55,532 nt of DNA from the NCBI GenBank assembly GCA_003576535.1, contig QXCQ01000232.1, positions 1 to 55,532 of the forward strand, read 5' to 3'. Shown here one piece after another: positions 16,950-25,080 of the stretch. Each line of letters opens with the position of its first letter. Position 1 is the first letter of the stretch. The translations under genes were made by a program, and so were the position numbers. The stretch comes from Nakamurella silvestris. GTDB lineage: Bacteria > Actinomycetota > Actinomycetes > Mycobacteriales > Nakamurellaceae. Under the pieces are notes generated by a model, which made no database searches, was not told the origin of the DNA, and was given only the letters and a program-made list of their open reading frames with translations.

Positions 16950-17955
16950 GGTGTGAGGTCGGGAGGGTCTCCGGTGCCGAGCTGACGGGTGACAGCGTGG
17001 GGGCGGCCGCCGGTGGTGCCGTGGTCCACTCCGTCGGAGCGACACTCGGCGTCTCGACCTGCGCCGGGTCGGACCACTCGGTCGGGGCCACATTCGGGGC
17101 TTCGACCTGTGCCTGGCTCGACCACTCGGTCGGGGCGGGTACAGGGGCCTCGGTGGGCAGCTCGCACGGGACCGGCGTTTCGGTGGGAGCCTCGCTGGGC
17201 AGTGCCGAGCTACGGTCGGACCAGGCCGTCGGGGCCGGCGCAGCCTTGGTGGGGTACACGCTCGACGGCGGAGCCGAGGAGTAGATCGTCTCGGTGGGAC
17301 CGTCCTGATCGGCCGGCGCTGCTCCGACTGTGGGCGGCAGTGGAGCCGAGGTCGGAAGACGGGTGGGGTCGACCTCGCGGCTGGTGGTTGCGGGCCGAGG
17401 AGCCTCAGGCGCGGAGGTGCTCGACGGTGCAGCATCGGTGGGGTCCGACGGTGCTGAGAAGTAGATGGTTTCGGTGGGGCCGACCTCGACGGCGGCCGAG
17501 CTGAGAACCTCATCGGTGGGCGGCAGGGTACTGGTGGGCATCTCGCTCGGTGCCTGCGGCGAGGTCGTCACGGCCGACAGCGGGGCGGGGGCACTGGGGA
17601 CCGACGACGGACTGACGGTGGGCGGGTAGGTTTCCGTCGGACTCGAGGTGGCGGTCGGGCAGTCCGGCAGCGGGAGGGCCGGCGCCGGGGAGAGCGTGGG
17701 CGGGTGGGCGGTCTCGGTGTAGGACGTGATCACCGGACGGTCGGCGGGGGCCGCGCGGTCGGGTCCGAAGGCCGAGAACCCGACGACGGCACCGACCAGC
17801 ACCGCGGCCACCCCCGCGGCGGCGAGGACGGGGCGCAGATTGCGTGGTCCCTTCCCCAAACGGCGTTGGTTCTCGCTCCATGCGTCGGCATCCGGCCGCT
17901 CGGCGGCGGCCTCGTGGTGCAGGGCGGACCGCAGGCGGTCCTCGAACTCGTTCAT
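16945..17955 (-). CDS. Membrane anti-sigma-like protein with long Pro/Ser/Thr-rich extracellular stalk
   Basis: A 336-residue single-pass membrane protein. A short charged cytoplasmic part (1-42), a transmembrane helix (about 43-63) and a roughly 270-residue extracellular region rich in Pro, Ser and Thr. The stalk has internal repeats: PTETIYFSAP and PTETIYSSAP, then tandem 16-residue units starting APTEWS near the C-terminus. Its ATG overlaps the sigma factor stop (ATGA, 17952-17955), the usual layout of an ECF sigma factor and its anti-sigma factor. The zinc motif HxxxCxxC is absent, so sigma binding is inferred from position and topology. The stalk may sense envelope stress or be O-mannosylated. 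Two Cys residues (LPDCP, PVPCE) lie outside. Confidence 0.7.
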   Translation of the reverse strand: MNEFEDRLRSALHHEAAAERPDADAWSENQRRLGKGPRNLRPVLAAAGVAAVLVGAVVGFSAFGPDRAAPADRPVITSYTETAHPPTLSPAPALPLPDCPTATSSPTETYPPTVSPSSVPSAPAPLSAVTTSPQAPSEMPTSTLPPTDEVLSSAAVEVGPTETIYFSAPSDPTDAAPSSTSAPEAPRPATTSREVDPTRLPTSAPLPPTVGAAPADQDGPTETIYSSAPPSSVYPTKAAPAPTAWSDRSSALPSEAPTETPVPCELPTEAPVPAPTEWSSQAQVEAPNVAPTEWSDPAQVETPSVAPTEWTTAPPAAAPTLSPVSSAPETLPTSHR

Positions 17956-18488
17956 CGGTCTTCTCCATTCCGGCCCAGGGCTGCGCGCAGGGCAGCCAGG
18001 CCACGGGATACAAAGGATTTGGCAGCACCGACGCTGACCCCGAGGGTGCGGGCCACGTCGTCGAACTGCAGGTCGAGCCAGAAGCGGAGCACGATGGCCT
18101 CGCGCTGGCGTCGTGGAAGCTGATGCAGGGCACTGATGATCGCCGTGTGCTCGACCCGTCCCAGCACTTCGGACTCGGCGCTGGGGTGATCACGCACCAG
18201 GTGCAGGCCGTGGCCGACGGTGAGCCTTCGCGCGGTCATCAGGTGGCGGATCCTGCTGCGGGTGAGGTTGACGACGATGGATCGCAGGTAGGCCCGGGCG
18301 GCGTCGGCGTCCTGCAGGGCATCGAGTTTGCCGTGCAGGCGGACGAAGGCCTCCTGGGCGACGTTCTCCGGGTCGTCGGCCCCGAGCAGCCGGGCCAGGG
18401 CCTGCATCCGGCCGAACTCGGTGTCGAACAACTGCCGGTACCGGTCGACCATCAGATCCTCCGCCGGTGGCATCTCAAGCACTTTCAT
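17952..18488 (-). CDS. ECF-type RNA polymerase sigma factor
   Basis: A 178-residue sigma factor. Region 2 includes ENVAQEAFVRLHGKL and ARAYLRSIVVNLTRSRIRH; region 4 has LPRRQREAIVLRFWLDL and a helix-turn-helix VARTLGVSVGAAKSFVSRG. The length and the lack of region 3 fit ECF (group 4) factors. The ATG at 18488 is chosen because a promoter-like element lies just upstream; longer readings run into an intergenic palindrome. It is translationally coupled to the downstream membrane protein, its probable anti-sigma factor. Targets are unknown but probably include its own promoter. Confidence 0.87.
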   Translation of the reverse strand: MKVLEMPPAEDLMVDRYRQLFDTEFGRMQALARLLGADDPENVAQEAFVRLHGKLDALQDADAARAYLRSIVVNLTRSRIRHLMTARRLTVGHGLHLVRDHPSAESEVLGRVEHTAIISALHQLPRRQREAIVLRFWLDLQFDDVARTLGVSVGAAKSFVSRGLAALRAALGRNGEDR

Positions 18489-18495
18489 GTCCGGT

Positions 18496-18523
18496 AGACC
18501 CGTGCCCCGGTCAAAAGGTTGCC
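18496..18523 (-). promoter_or_regulatory. ECF-like promoter of the sigma factor gene
   Basis: On the minus strand, GGCAACC, then 16 bases, then GGTCTA resemble the AAC/TCT-type -35 and -10 boxes of actinobacterial ECF promoters. The -10 lies seven to eight bases before the ATG at 18488, suggesting autoregulation with a very short or absent leader. Confidence 0.45.
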
Positions 18524-18531
18524 ACCCTTGG

Positions 18532-18586
18532 CGACGATTCGGGACCCCAGTGGTCGAAATCCGACCATCCATATCCCACATCGTCG
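18532..18586. repeat. Interspersed palindrome, family 2, copy 1 (imperfect)
   Basis: Centre GGTCG-AAATC-CGACC with outer ends CGACGAT / ATCGTCG; the middle of the arms is mismatched. The centre and outer ends match the perfect palindrome at 50865-50917. It lies upstream of the ECF sigma promoter. Confidence 0.7.
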
Positions 18587-18632
18587 GGTGCGGGTGCGGG
18601 TGCGTGTGCGGGTGCGGGCGGGGCGGGGCGGA
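18587..18632. repeat. G-rich GTGCGG-type low-complexity tract
   Basis: Imperfect six-base repeats of GTGCGG run from the palindrome to about 18632 and end in GGGCGGGGCGGGG. The tract could form G-quadruplexes. Nothing coding is seen. Confidence 0.6.
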
Positions 18633-18652
18633 CAGACTGCCCGGAATACGAG

Positions 18653-18688
18653 GAGGCCCCCACCTGCCTTGCGGCTGGTGGGGGCCTC
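18653..18688 (-). terminator. Terminator hairpin of tRNA-Arg
   Basis: Eleven-base-pair arms GAGGCCCCCAC (18653-18663) and GTGGGGGCCTC (18678-18688), starting about 22 bases past the tRNA-Arg 3' end on the minus strand. Confidence 0.75.
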
Positions 18689-18709
18689 TCCATCTGTCTC
18701 AACACAGAG

Positions 18710-18782
18710 TGCGCCCGAAGGGATTCGAACCCCTAACCTTCTGATCCGTAGTCAGATGCTCTATCCGTTGAGCTACGGGCGC
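18710..18782 (-). tRNA. tRNA-Arg (anticodon ACG)
   Basis: On the minus strand the acceptor arms GCGCCCG and CGGGCGC pair, followed by discriminator A with no encoded CCA. The anticodon stem TCTGA/TCAGA encloses CTACGGA, giving ACG. The T-loop GGTTCGAATCC is standard. Confidence 0.95.
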
Positions 18783-18877
18783 ATGGCTATCAAGTTGTAC
18801 TGTCCAGCTGTACTGCAGGCGAAGCAACTACTCAGTTGTACTACACACCAGCTCCCCAGAGGAAACTGCCTACTGCG

Positions 18878-18964
18878 CGGAAGCGAGAGGATTTGAACCT
18901 CCGGTACCGGTAAAGGCACAACTCATTAGCAGTGAGTCCCATTCGGCCGCTCTGGCACGCTTCC
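18878..18964 (-). tRNA. tRNA-Ser (anticodon GCT)
   Basis: Acceptor arms GGAAGCG/CGCTTCC with G discriminator and no encoded CCA. Anticodon stem ACTCA/TGAGT encloses CTGCTAA, giving GCT. A long variable arm fits class II tRNA-Ser. It lies 95 bases upstream of tRNA-Arg on the same strand and may be co-transcribed. Confidence 0.95.
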
Positions 18965-19054
18965 CGGGCCCTACTAGCGTCTGGCACCGAGAACATAGAT
19001 TACCTGGCCCCACCGCCGAACCACAAAACGGCTGGTCGCGGACGCGGCGGAGAT

Positions 19055-19534
19055 CTACAGGTCCTTGGCGAAGCAGATCGAGGTGGGCTCGTCGGCGTAG
19101 GCCCCGAAGTTCGGTATCCGCTGGTAGCCGCTGCGGGAGTAGAGGCCGATGGCCTCCGGCTGCAGCTCACCGGTCTCCAGTACCAGGCGCGTCCAGCCGA
19201 GCGTCCTGGCGTGGTCCTCCAGTGCGACCAAGATCTCCTTCGAGATGCCCTTGCCTCGATGTTCGGCGGGCACGTACATCCGTTTGACTTCCCCGGTCGT
19301 CTCGTCGAGCTGCCGGAGGGCACCGCATCCCACCGCCTCCCCGGAGAACTCGCGGGCGACCATGAAGACGGTGACGTCCTCTCCGGTCGGTGCCGAGCCC
19401 GGTTCGCTGCTGCCCTCGCCGTAGCGTTCCCGCAGTTCCTGCTGCTGGGATTCGCGGAGTTCACGACCGTGCCAGTTGTCCCAGGAGGTCTGTTCTACGG
19501 TGCGCCCGCGGCCGGCGGCGTCAGGGATGCTCAC
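19055..19534 (-). CDS. GNAT family N-acetyltransferase
   Basis: A 159-residue GNAT acetyltransferase. VKRMYVPAEHRGKGISKEIL supplies the acetyl-CoA pyrophosphate-binding loop (Q/RxxGxG/A type, here RGKG), and the C-terminal LVLETGELQPEAIGLYSRSGYQRI is the typical motif B region. The start is GTG at 19534: it lies seven bases after a TAGGCT box, and longer readings overlap the divergent peptidase promoter. Acceptor substrate unknown; small-molecule and protein acetylation are both possible. It shares a 64-base divergent promoter region with the M20 peptidase gene. Confidence 0.85.
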   Translation of the reverse strand: MSIPDAAGRGRTVEQTSWDNWHGRELRESQQQELRERYGEGSSEPGSAPTGEDVTVFMVAREFSGEAVGCGALRQLDETTGEVKRMYVPAEHRGKGISKEILVALEDHARTLGWTRLVLETGELQPEAIGLYSRSGYQRIPNFGAYADEPTSICFAKDL

Positions 19535-19541
19535 AGCGACA

Positions 19542-19547
19542 AGCCTA
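19542..19547 (-). promoter_or_regulatory. -10 box (TAGGCT) of the GNAT gene, leaderless
   Basis: On the minus strand TAGGCT ends seven bases before the GTG start at 19534, with no Shine-Dalgarno sequence. Confidence 0.45.
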
Positions 19548-19586
19548 AATCCCGACTCGGGGGTGCCTTCCGTGGGATGCCTCACG

Positions 19587-19592
19587 TAGCGT
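19587..19592 (+). promoter_or_regulatory. -10 box (TAGCGT) of the M20 peptidase gene, leaderless
   Basis: TAGCGT ends six bases before ATG 19599. It is divergent from the GNAT -10 box 40 bases away. Confidence 0.45.
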
Positions 19593-19598
19593 CGCAGG

Positions 19599-20870
19599 AT
19601 GACCTCGCTCACCGCCGCCGAGAACGCAGTCCTGTCGGCCATCGACGAGCAGGCCCTCGTCGACGACCTCGTCGCCCTCGTCCGGGTCCCCAGTGTGACG
19701 GGCACCGATGCCGAGTCCGAGATGGTGCATGAACGCGGCCGGATCCTCACCGATCTCGGGTACGACGTCGACCTGTGGAAGATCGACCTGGAGGACCTGC
19801 GTTCGGACCCGGAGTTCCCCGGCTCGGAGGCCGAGAGGTCCGAGGGCTACGGCGTTGTCGGGGTCACCGGACCGGGTGAACCTGCGCTTGTCCTGCAGGG
19901 ACATGTGGACGTGGTGCCCACCGGCGACCTGCAGAAGTGGTCGGGGGACCCGTACTCGGCGGCCATCGTCGGGGGCATCCTGCACGGCCGCGGGGCCTGC
20001 GACATGAAGGCCGGGGTGGCGGCGAACTTCGCGGTGGCCCGGGCGTTGAAGGCCAGTGGGGTGACCCTGGAACGCACACTCGCCCTGCACTGCGTGGTGA
20101 GTGAGGAGGACGGCGGCCTGGGGGCCTTCGCCACCATGCGCCGCGGGCACCTGGGGGAGGCAGCCGTGATCAGCGAGCCCACCAGCGGTCGGATCATCAC
20201 CGCGAACGCCGGGGCCCTGACCTTCGAGATCCGTGTCCCGGGCCGCGCCGCCCACGGGAGCATGCGACTGGAGGGGGTCAGCTCCTTCGAGGCCTTCCTG
20301 CCCCTGCACGCGGCGATCCGGGATCTCGAGGCCGAACGCAATGCCCGCCCCGATCCGCTGTTCGCCGAGACGAACCTGCCCTACGGGATCTCGATCGGCC
20401 GCATCACGGCCGGCGACTGGGCGAGTTCGGTTCCCGACCTGCTGGTGGCGGAGGGCCGGATGGGGGTGCAGCTCGGGGAGGATCCGCAGCAGGCGCGTGC
20501 CGCGTTCGAGGCGGCCGTTGCTGCCGCCTGCGCGGCCGACCCCTGGTTGGCCGACCATCCCGCCGAGGTGACCTGGCCGGGCGGTCAGTTCGCCAGCGGC
20601 AGTCTGGCGACCGGGCACCCGCTGATCGCCGAGATGTCGTCGTCGATCACCGACCTGTCCGGGGCCGCCGCACCGCAGCTGGCGGCCGCCCCGTACGGCA
20701 GTGACCTGCGGCTCTACTCGGGCATCGGCGGGATCCCGACCCTGCACTACGGCCCCGGTGACGGGCGTTTCGCCCACGCGCCCCGGGAGCAGGTCGAGCT
20801 CGACGAGATGATCCGGGTGACCCGGGCCCTGGCCCTGCTGGCCGTGCGCCGCTGCGGCGGCCACCTCTGA
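19599..20870 (+). CDS. M20 family metallopeptidase / deacylase (ArgE/DapE-like)
   Basis: A 423-residue zinc-dependent amidohydrolase. Metal and catalytic motifs are in order: GHVDVVPTGD (His and catalytic Asp), GRGACDMKAG (bridging Asp), VVSEEDGGLG (catalytic Glu and metal Glu), EPTSG, and the C-terminal HYGPGDGRFAHAPREQV with the last His. The dimerisation domain lies between about residues 200 and 320. Related enzymes include acetylornithine deacetylase, succinyl-diaminopimelate desuccinylase and peptidases. No arginine or lysine genes are adjacent, so substrate is unassigned. Confidence 0.88.
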   Translation: MTSLTAAENAVLSAIDEQALVDDLVALVRVPSVTGTDAESEMVHERGRILTDLGYDVDLWKIDLEDLRSDPEFPGSEAERSEGYGVVGVTGPGEPALVLQGHVDVVPTGDLQKWSGDPYSAAIVGGILHGRGACDMKAGVAANFAVARALKASGVTLERTLALHCVVSEEDGGLGAFATMRRGHLGEAAVISEPTSGRIITANAGALTFEIRVPGRAAHGSMRLEGVSSFEAFLPLHAAIRDLEAERNARPDPLFAETNLPYGISIGRITAGDWASSVPDLLVAEGRMGVQLGEDPQQARAAFEAAVAAACAADPWLADHPAEVTWPGGQFASGSLATGHPLIAEMSSSITDLSGAAAPQLAAAPYGSDLRLYSGIGGIPTLHYGPGDGRFAHAPREQVELDEMIRVTRALALLAVRRCGGHL

Positions 20871-20977
20871 ATCGACCACGGGAACCGGGGCGGGACCGGG
20901 GTCGGTGCCCGCGGATCAGGCACGCTGCGGTTCAGTGCCCGCGGCGGATCAGGCCGGGGGGATCAGGCCGGGGCGGA
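20871..20977. other. Intergenic tract with short GGATCAG repeats
   Basis: Between the convergent M20 and sirtuin genes, variants of GCGGATCAGGCCGGGG occur three times in a row around 20940-20980, with another GCGGATCAGG near 20909. No convincing hairpin terminator was found. Confidence 0.5.
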
Positions 20978-21784
20978 TCAGTGCACGCGCGCCAGCAGCG
21001 CGGGCAGCACCTCTGCCAGTGGGGCGTCGATCTTGACGGTGGCGAGGTCGTCCCCGCGGGTGGCACCCCGGTTCACGATGACGATCGGCCGACCCTCCTG
21101 GGCGGCCCGTCGGACGAACCGCAGTCCCGAGTAGACGGTCAGTGAGCTGCCGGCCACCAGCAGGGCGCCCGCGGTCTCGATCACCTCGTAGGCGGCCGAG
21201 ACACGTTCGGGCGGAACACTCTCCCCGAAGAACACCACATCAGGTTTGAGGACACCACCGCAGTTCAGGCAGTCGGCCATGACGAACGAGGAGGTGTCTG
21301 CGACCAGGGCATCGCCGTCCGGGGCGAGTTCGACCTCGTGGGAGACATCGAAATGCGGGTTCAGCAGGGTGAGCCTGCGCTCCAGTTCGACCCTGCCGGT
21401 CAGCTCGCGGCAGTTCAGGCAGATCACCCGGTCCAGTCGTCCGTGCAGGTCGATCACCTGCTCCGACCCGGCCTGCTGGTGCAGTCCGTCCACGTTCTGG
21501 GTGATCAGCCCGGCCATCCGGCCCTGGGCCTCCCATGCGGCGATGACCCGATGGCTCCGGTTGGGTTCGGCGGTCTTCATCCGTCGCCAGCCGACGAAAC
21601 TCCTTGCCCAGTAACGCTGTCGCCCGGCCGAGGTCCGCGTGAAGTCCTGGTAGGTCATCGGGGTGCGGACCGGGGAGTCCGGTCCGCGGTAGTCGGGGAT
21701 GCCGGAATCGGTGCTGACACCCGCGCCGGTCAGCACTGCCAGCGGCCGATCGGCCAGCAGTTCCGCGGCCCTGTCCATATCCAC
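20978..21784 (-). CDS. NAD-dependent protein deacetylase, Sir2 family (sirtuin)
   Basis: About 268 residues, a class II-like bacterial sirtuin. NAD-binding GAGVSTDSGIPDYRG is near the N-terminus, then TQNVDGLHQQAG, the catalytic His in DLHGRLD, zinc Cys pairs CLNC and CLNC, and VVFFGESVP, VAGSSL and IVNRG of the Rossmann fold. It removes acyl groups from protein lysines, using NAD. Starts are ambiguous: GTG 21790, GTG 21784 and ATG 21778 are in frame. GGAGG is about seven bases before 21784, so that one is chosen. It is monocistronic, convergent with M20. Confidence 0.9.
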   Translation of the reverse strand: MDMDRAAELLADRPLAVLTGAGVSTDSGIPDYRGPDSPVRTPMTYQDFTRTSAGRQRYWARSFVGWRRMKTAEPNRSHRVIAAWEAQGRMAGLITQNVDGLHQQAGSEQVIDLHGRLDRVICLNCRELTGRVELERRLTLLNPHFDVSHEVELAPDGDALVADTSSFVMADCLNCGGVLKPDVVFFGESVPPERVSAAYEVIETAGALLVAGSSLTVYSGLRFVRRAAQEGRPIVIVNRGATRGDDLATVKIDAPLAEVLPALLARVH

Positions 21785-21824
21785 ACTCACCCCTCCAGGG
21801 TGGCACAGCAGGCACTGGAGCGGT

Positions 21825-22553
21825 TTACGCCGGCAGCCGAACAGAAGGGCGCTCGGCCAGTTGACGGAGGAAGCCGGCGAATCCGCCGGGGGTTCGGCCG
21901 ATGCGTCGGCCGCTCGTCAGCACCGGATGATCCGTCGGATAGACGGCGTGCCCTCCTACGGCCAGGATCAGTTCGCTGAGCCGGCGGTCCTCGTGCTCGG
22001 CGACCATCGGGAACCCACCGGCCTGCAGATACCGGTCGCCGCGGAAACCCATGTTCGCGCCGTGGACGTTCTGGTGGTGGCCGGTCGCCGCGATCGCCCG
22101 TGCGACCTCGGCCCGGTGGTTGCTCAACCAGCTGGTGTGCAGGTCCGCAGGCAGATCCTCCGGGTCCGGCCGGACCAGACCGAGATACAGATCGGCGCCA
22201 CGGGCTGCCTCGGCGAGTTGGTGGGCGAGCCAGTGCGGCGGCACCCGGGAGTCGGCATCGGTGCAGGCCAGCCAGATCGAAGAAGGATCCTCGACACCCT
22301 CGAGCGCGCGGGAGATGCCGATCGCCCGAGCGGTTCCGACCGCCCCGGCGTCGATCCTGACGGCCGTCACATCAGGCCAGGCCGCGACGACCTCCGCCGA
22401 TCGGTCCACACAACGGTCCAGGACGACGACGACGCTCACGGCCACCCCGCGAACATGACGCGCGGCGGTGTGGAGGGAGCGCAGGCAGTGATCCAGGTGG
22501 GCCTGCTCGTCACGGGCCGGGACCACGACGGCCAGCCGGTTCACCGCCGCCAT
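21825..22553 (-). CDS. Family 2 glycosyltransferase
   Basis: A 242-residue GT-A fold glycosyltransferase. LAVVVPARDEQAHLDHCL is the N-terminal nucleotide-sugar motif and LACTDADSRVP carries the DxD-type metal site; HGANMGFRGDRYLQAGGFP and EDRRLSE follow as the acceptor-side motif. No transmembrane segment is apparent. The ATG overlaps the stop codon of the upstream gene (TGATG), so translation is coupled. It is the third gene of an operon with an acyl-CoA dehydrogenase homologue and a PIG-L/methyltransferase fusion. The three probably act on one sugar-containing product, whose nature is unknown. Confidence 0.86.
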   Translation of the reverse strand: MAAVNRLAVVVPARDEQAHLDHCLRSLHTAARHVRGVAVSVVVVLDRCVDRSAEVVAAWPDVTAVRIDAGAVGTARAIGISRALEGVEDPSSIWLACTDADSRVPPHWLAHQLAEAARGADLYLGLVRPDPEDLPADLHTSWLSNHRAEVARAIAATGHHQNVHGANMGFRGDRYLQAGGFPMVAEHEDRRLSELILAVGGHAVYPTDHPVLTSGRRIGRTPGGFAGFLRQLAERPSVRLPA

Positions 22554-23959
22554 CAACGTGTCTCGGGAGCGGGACGCAGGCCGGTCGCGGACGCCACCGA
22601 CACCGCGGGAGCACGCACCAGGAGGTCGAGCAGGAAGTCCTCCTCCTGGTGGGCGACGAGTACCTCGACCTCGGGGTGAGCCCGGAAGGCCAGGTGAACC
22701 GTGTCCCCGGTGAGCGGGTACTCGGCAACAGGATGCCGCCAGTGGCAGACCGCGAGCACACCGTCCTCGGCGAGGGCCGCGACTGCGCCGCGGACCAGAC
22801 GCTCGAGATCGGCCGCATCGCAGTAGTAACCGATCTCGGAGATGACCACAAGGTCGAAGGCGCCATGTGCCCAGAGAGCGGGGTCGATGTCGGGGCTCAC
22901 GGTGACACCGCTCAGATCGGCGAGCCGGGCGGCTGCGCGGGCACGGGGGGCCGGGCTGATCTCGGTCGCCAGGACGCGCTCGCATCGCCGGGCGAGGTCC
23001 TCTGTCAGATCTCCGTTGGCGCAACCGGGTTCGAGGGCGGATCGGAATCGTTCCCGGGGCAGGGAGGCCAGCAGGATGCTCCGCTTGCGGATCTCGTACC
23101 AGCGGTCGGCGAAGCCCCACGGATCGGGCCGGTCCCCGTAGAAGTCGTCGAAGAACGGACGGTCCAGGCTCGCCACCGGGGCGGCCGCGTCCTGGTCCGC
23201 TGTGACGGCGGTAGCCATGAACAACTCGTACGGCCGGGAGAAGTGTTCCACCATCGCAGGTTCCACCACCGATTCGTCACCTGCGGCCGGGGACAGCGGC
23301 CGAAGTTGACTGGTGTACCGGTCGAGGGCGGCCAGCTTGGTCTCCCGCTCGCCGGTGGTCAGATCCAACCGGACGAGGGTGTCGGTCGGCAGATGGTCTT
23401 CCTCCGGGCTGGACCAGTGCCAGAGCCAGATCGGGTATTCCAGCAGGTTGATCCGCAGGTCGGAGCAGATGCGTGCCGCCGCCAGGCCCATGGCCTCGTG
23501 GTCCGGATGTCGGTCGCCCCGCCACGGGGAGGCGACGAGGGCCGAGGGGGGCAATGGTGCGAGCTCTGCGCGCAGCCGCCCGTCGAGATCGTCGGCGAAC
23601 AATGACAACTCGCCGTCGGGGAGGTCGAGGAACAGTACCGAGGCACCCGGTGCGGCCAGTTCCACGGCTTCCGCCACCTCGATCCGACGACGCTCGGCGA
23701 GCTGCTCCGGTGAGTGCGTCGGGGAATCGGGATGGGAGCCCTCGCCGTTGGTGGCGACGATGACCTGGACGTCCCAGCCGCACCCGGCTGCTCGGGTCAG
23801 AAGACCCCCTGCTCCGAGGATCTCGTCGTCTGGGTGGGCTGCGAGGAGCACCAGGGTCGTGATGTCCGTCGTGTCCAGAACGGGTACCTGGTCCCAGAGA
23901 CAAGCGGCCTCCCAGTCGGTCTCGCTGGTCCCGGGGACGCCGAACGGCAGGCTCACCAC
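22553..23959 (-). CDS. Bifunctional PIG-L family deacetylase / SAM-dependent methyltransferase
   Basis: A 468-residue fusion. The N-terminal half is a PIG-L/LmbE zinc deacetylase: AAHPDDE at 40-46 and HPDHE at 151-155 give the metal ligands and catalytic Asp, as in enzymes that remove N-acetyl from GlcNAc conjugates (MshB, PIG-L). The C-terminal half resembles NodS-type methyltransferases: DPWGFADRWYEIRKR then motif I ALEPGCANGDLTEDLA (about 308-322) and VVISEIGYYCDA. NodS N-methylates a deacetylated GlcNAc, so deacetylation followed by N-methylation of one amino sugar is an attractive inference. The GTG start overlaps the upstream stop; GTG 23956 is an alternative. Confidence 0.88.
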   Translation of the reverse strand: MVSLPFGVPGTSETDWEAACLWDQVPVLDTTDITTLVLLAAHPDDEILGAGGLLTRAAGCGWDVQVIVATNGEGSHPDSPTHSPEQLAERRRIEVAEAVELAAPGASVLFLDLPDGELSLFADDLDGRLRAELAPLPPSALVASPWRGDRHPDHEAMGLAAARICSDLRINLLEYPIWLWHWSSPEEDHLPTDTLVRLDLTTGERETKLAALDRYTSQLRPLSPAAGDESVVEPAMVEHFSRPYELFMATAVTADQDAAAPVASLDRPFFDDFYGDRPDPWGFADRWYEIRKRSILLASLPRERFRSALEPGCANGDLTEDLARRCERVLATEISPAPRARAAARLADLSGVTVSPDIDPALWAHGAFDLVVISEIGYYCDAADLERLVRGAVAALAEDGVLAVCHWRHPVAEYPLTGDTVHLAFRAHPEVEVLVAHQEEDFLLDLLVRAPAVSVASATGLRPAPETR

Positions 23960-25080
23960 GGGTAGGCCCCGGAGCGCACCGACTCCGTGTCGAGCACCAG
24001 CTCGCCGAGTCGGGCGAGGTCCTTCTCCCCGTGGTGCTGCCGGATGTACAACTCGAGCCCCGCGTACTGGCCGGCATACCAGTCGTCGAAGGCCAACGGG
24101 GTCGGCCCCAGTGCATGGCCCATCCGATGCAGTACCTGCTCGGCGGCCTGCACCACGGTTCCGCGGGTGCGCTCGACGAGAACGACGTCCCCACCGCTGC
24201 TGTCGATCTGGTCGGCGGCGGCGATCAAGGTACTACGTGCGCAGTCCAGGAGCAGGTCGACGGCCCCGAGCTGCAGGGCCGTCAAGGTGTCCGGCGAGGC
24301 CGGACCTCGGACACGGTCCACCAGTCGACGGGCCAGCCCCACGGCGCCGCCCCACCAGCAGGCGGCGACACCTGCTCCACCCCAGGCGAAACCGGCTCGC
24401 CTCAGATACCAGTTGTCCTCGCCGATCGGTACCGCCGGTGCGTCGGTCAACGTGATGGGCCCACTGCTGACGTGGGGCAGTCCGCGTGCGATCCAGGCAC
24501 CGTCCTGGCGGGCGACGGCCTGGGTGCGCAGATCCACGGCGAACAGTCGACGTGTTCCGGGGCCGGTATGGGCGGTGATCAGGCCGTGGCTGAGTTCCCC
24601 GGCCAGGGAACACCACGGTTTGACGCCCTGGAGTCGCCAGCCCTGCGGTGTCTGGATCGCTGTGACGGCAACATCTTTGCCCTCGGCGGCATAGACCCCC
24701 CAGGTGCTCCGGTCGGTGACGGCGACCGCGTCGAGGTCACCTTCGGTGATGCCGGCCTCGGCAAGGACGGACAAGGCGTCCAGGTGCGGCTCCATCACCC
24801 GCGCCGCCGTGACATCCAGTGCCGCAAGGGATGCGAGCACGGTCCACCGTGTCCGGGTGGACCCGTTGCCTGGGTGCGGGGTGAGCTGCGCAACCTCGGA
24901 TGCCAGTGCGAGGTACCCGGCCACCGGGTTGCCGGTGCCGTCGGCACCCCCAATTGCCCGGGCCCGGTCGACGGCGCGCAGGAGTTCATCCAGGTCGGCC
25001 GGATCAGTGTGCCCAAGAGTTGCCGGCGCGGGGGTCCGACCCCTCACCGACCGCGCCGTCGGGGTGATCGCGTGATTCAA
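23953..25080 (-). CDS. Acyl-CoA dehydrogenase-like flavoprotein
   Basis: About 375 residues related to acyl-CoA dehydrogenases: an N-terminal helical domain, a central beta domain with WGVYAAEGKDVAVTA and LQGVKPWCSLAG, and a C-terminal helical bundle with VVQAAEQVLHRMGHALG. The usual catalytic Glu could not be placed with certainty. Starts are unclear: the frame opens at TTG 25122, but TTG 25080 has GAGG about ten bases upstream and is used here. It is the first gene of a coupled operon with the PIG-L/methyltransferase and glycosyltransferase. Oxidation of an acyl or amino-sugar-linked chain is possible; function unproven. Confidence 0.75.
   Translation of the reverse strand: MNHAITPTARSVRGRTPAPATLGHTDPADLDELLRAVDRARAIGGADGTGNPVAGYLALASEVAQLTPHPGNGSTRTRWTVLASLAALDVTAARVMEPHLDALSVLAEAGITEGDLDAVAVTDRSTWGVYAAEGKDVAVTAIQTPQGWRLQGVKPWCSLAGELSHGLITAHTGPGTRRLFAVDLRTQAVARQDGAWIARGLPHVSSGPITLTDAPAVPIGEDNWYLRRAGFAWGGAGVAACWWGGAVGLARRLVDRVRGPASPDTLTALQLGAVDLLLDCARSTLIAAADQIDSSGGDVVLVERTRGTVVQAAEQVLHRMGHALGPTPLAFDDWYAGQYAGLELYIRQHHGEKDLARLGELVLDTESVRSGAYPW

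Noticed and set aside
18467-18736. Small frames reading across the tRNA-Arg and the palindrome near 18540
   Set aside because: They translate tRNA and hairpin sequence and have no ribosome site; the same WSDFDH-like peptide appears at each family 2 palindrome.
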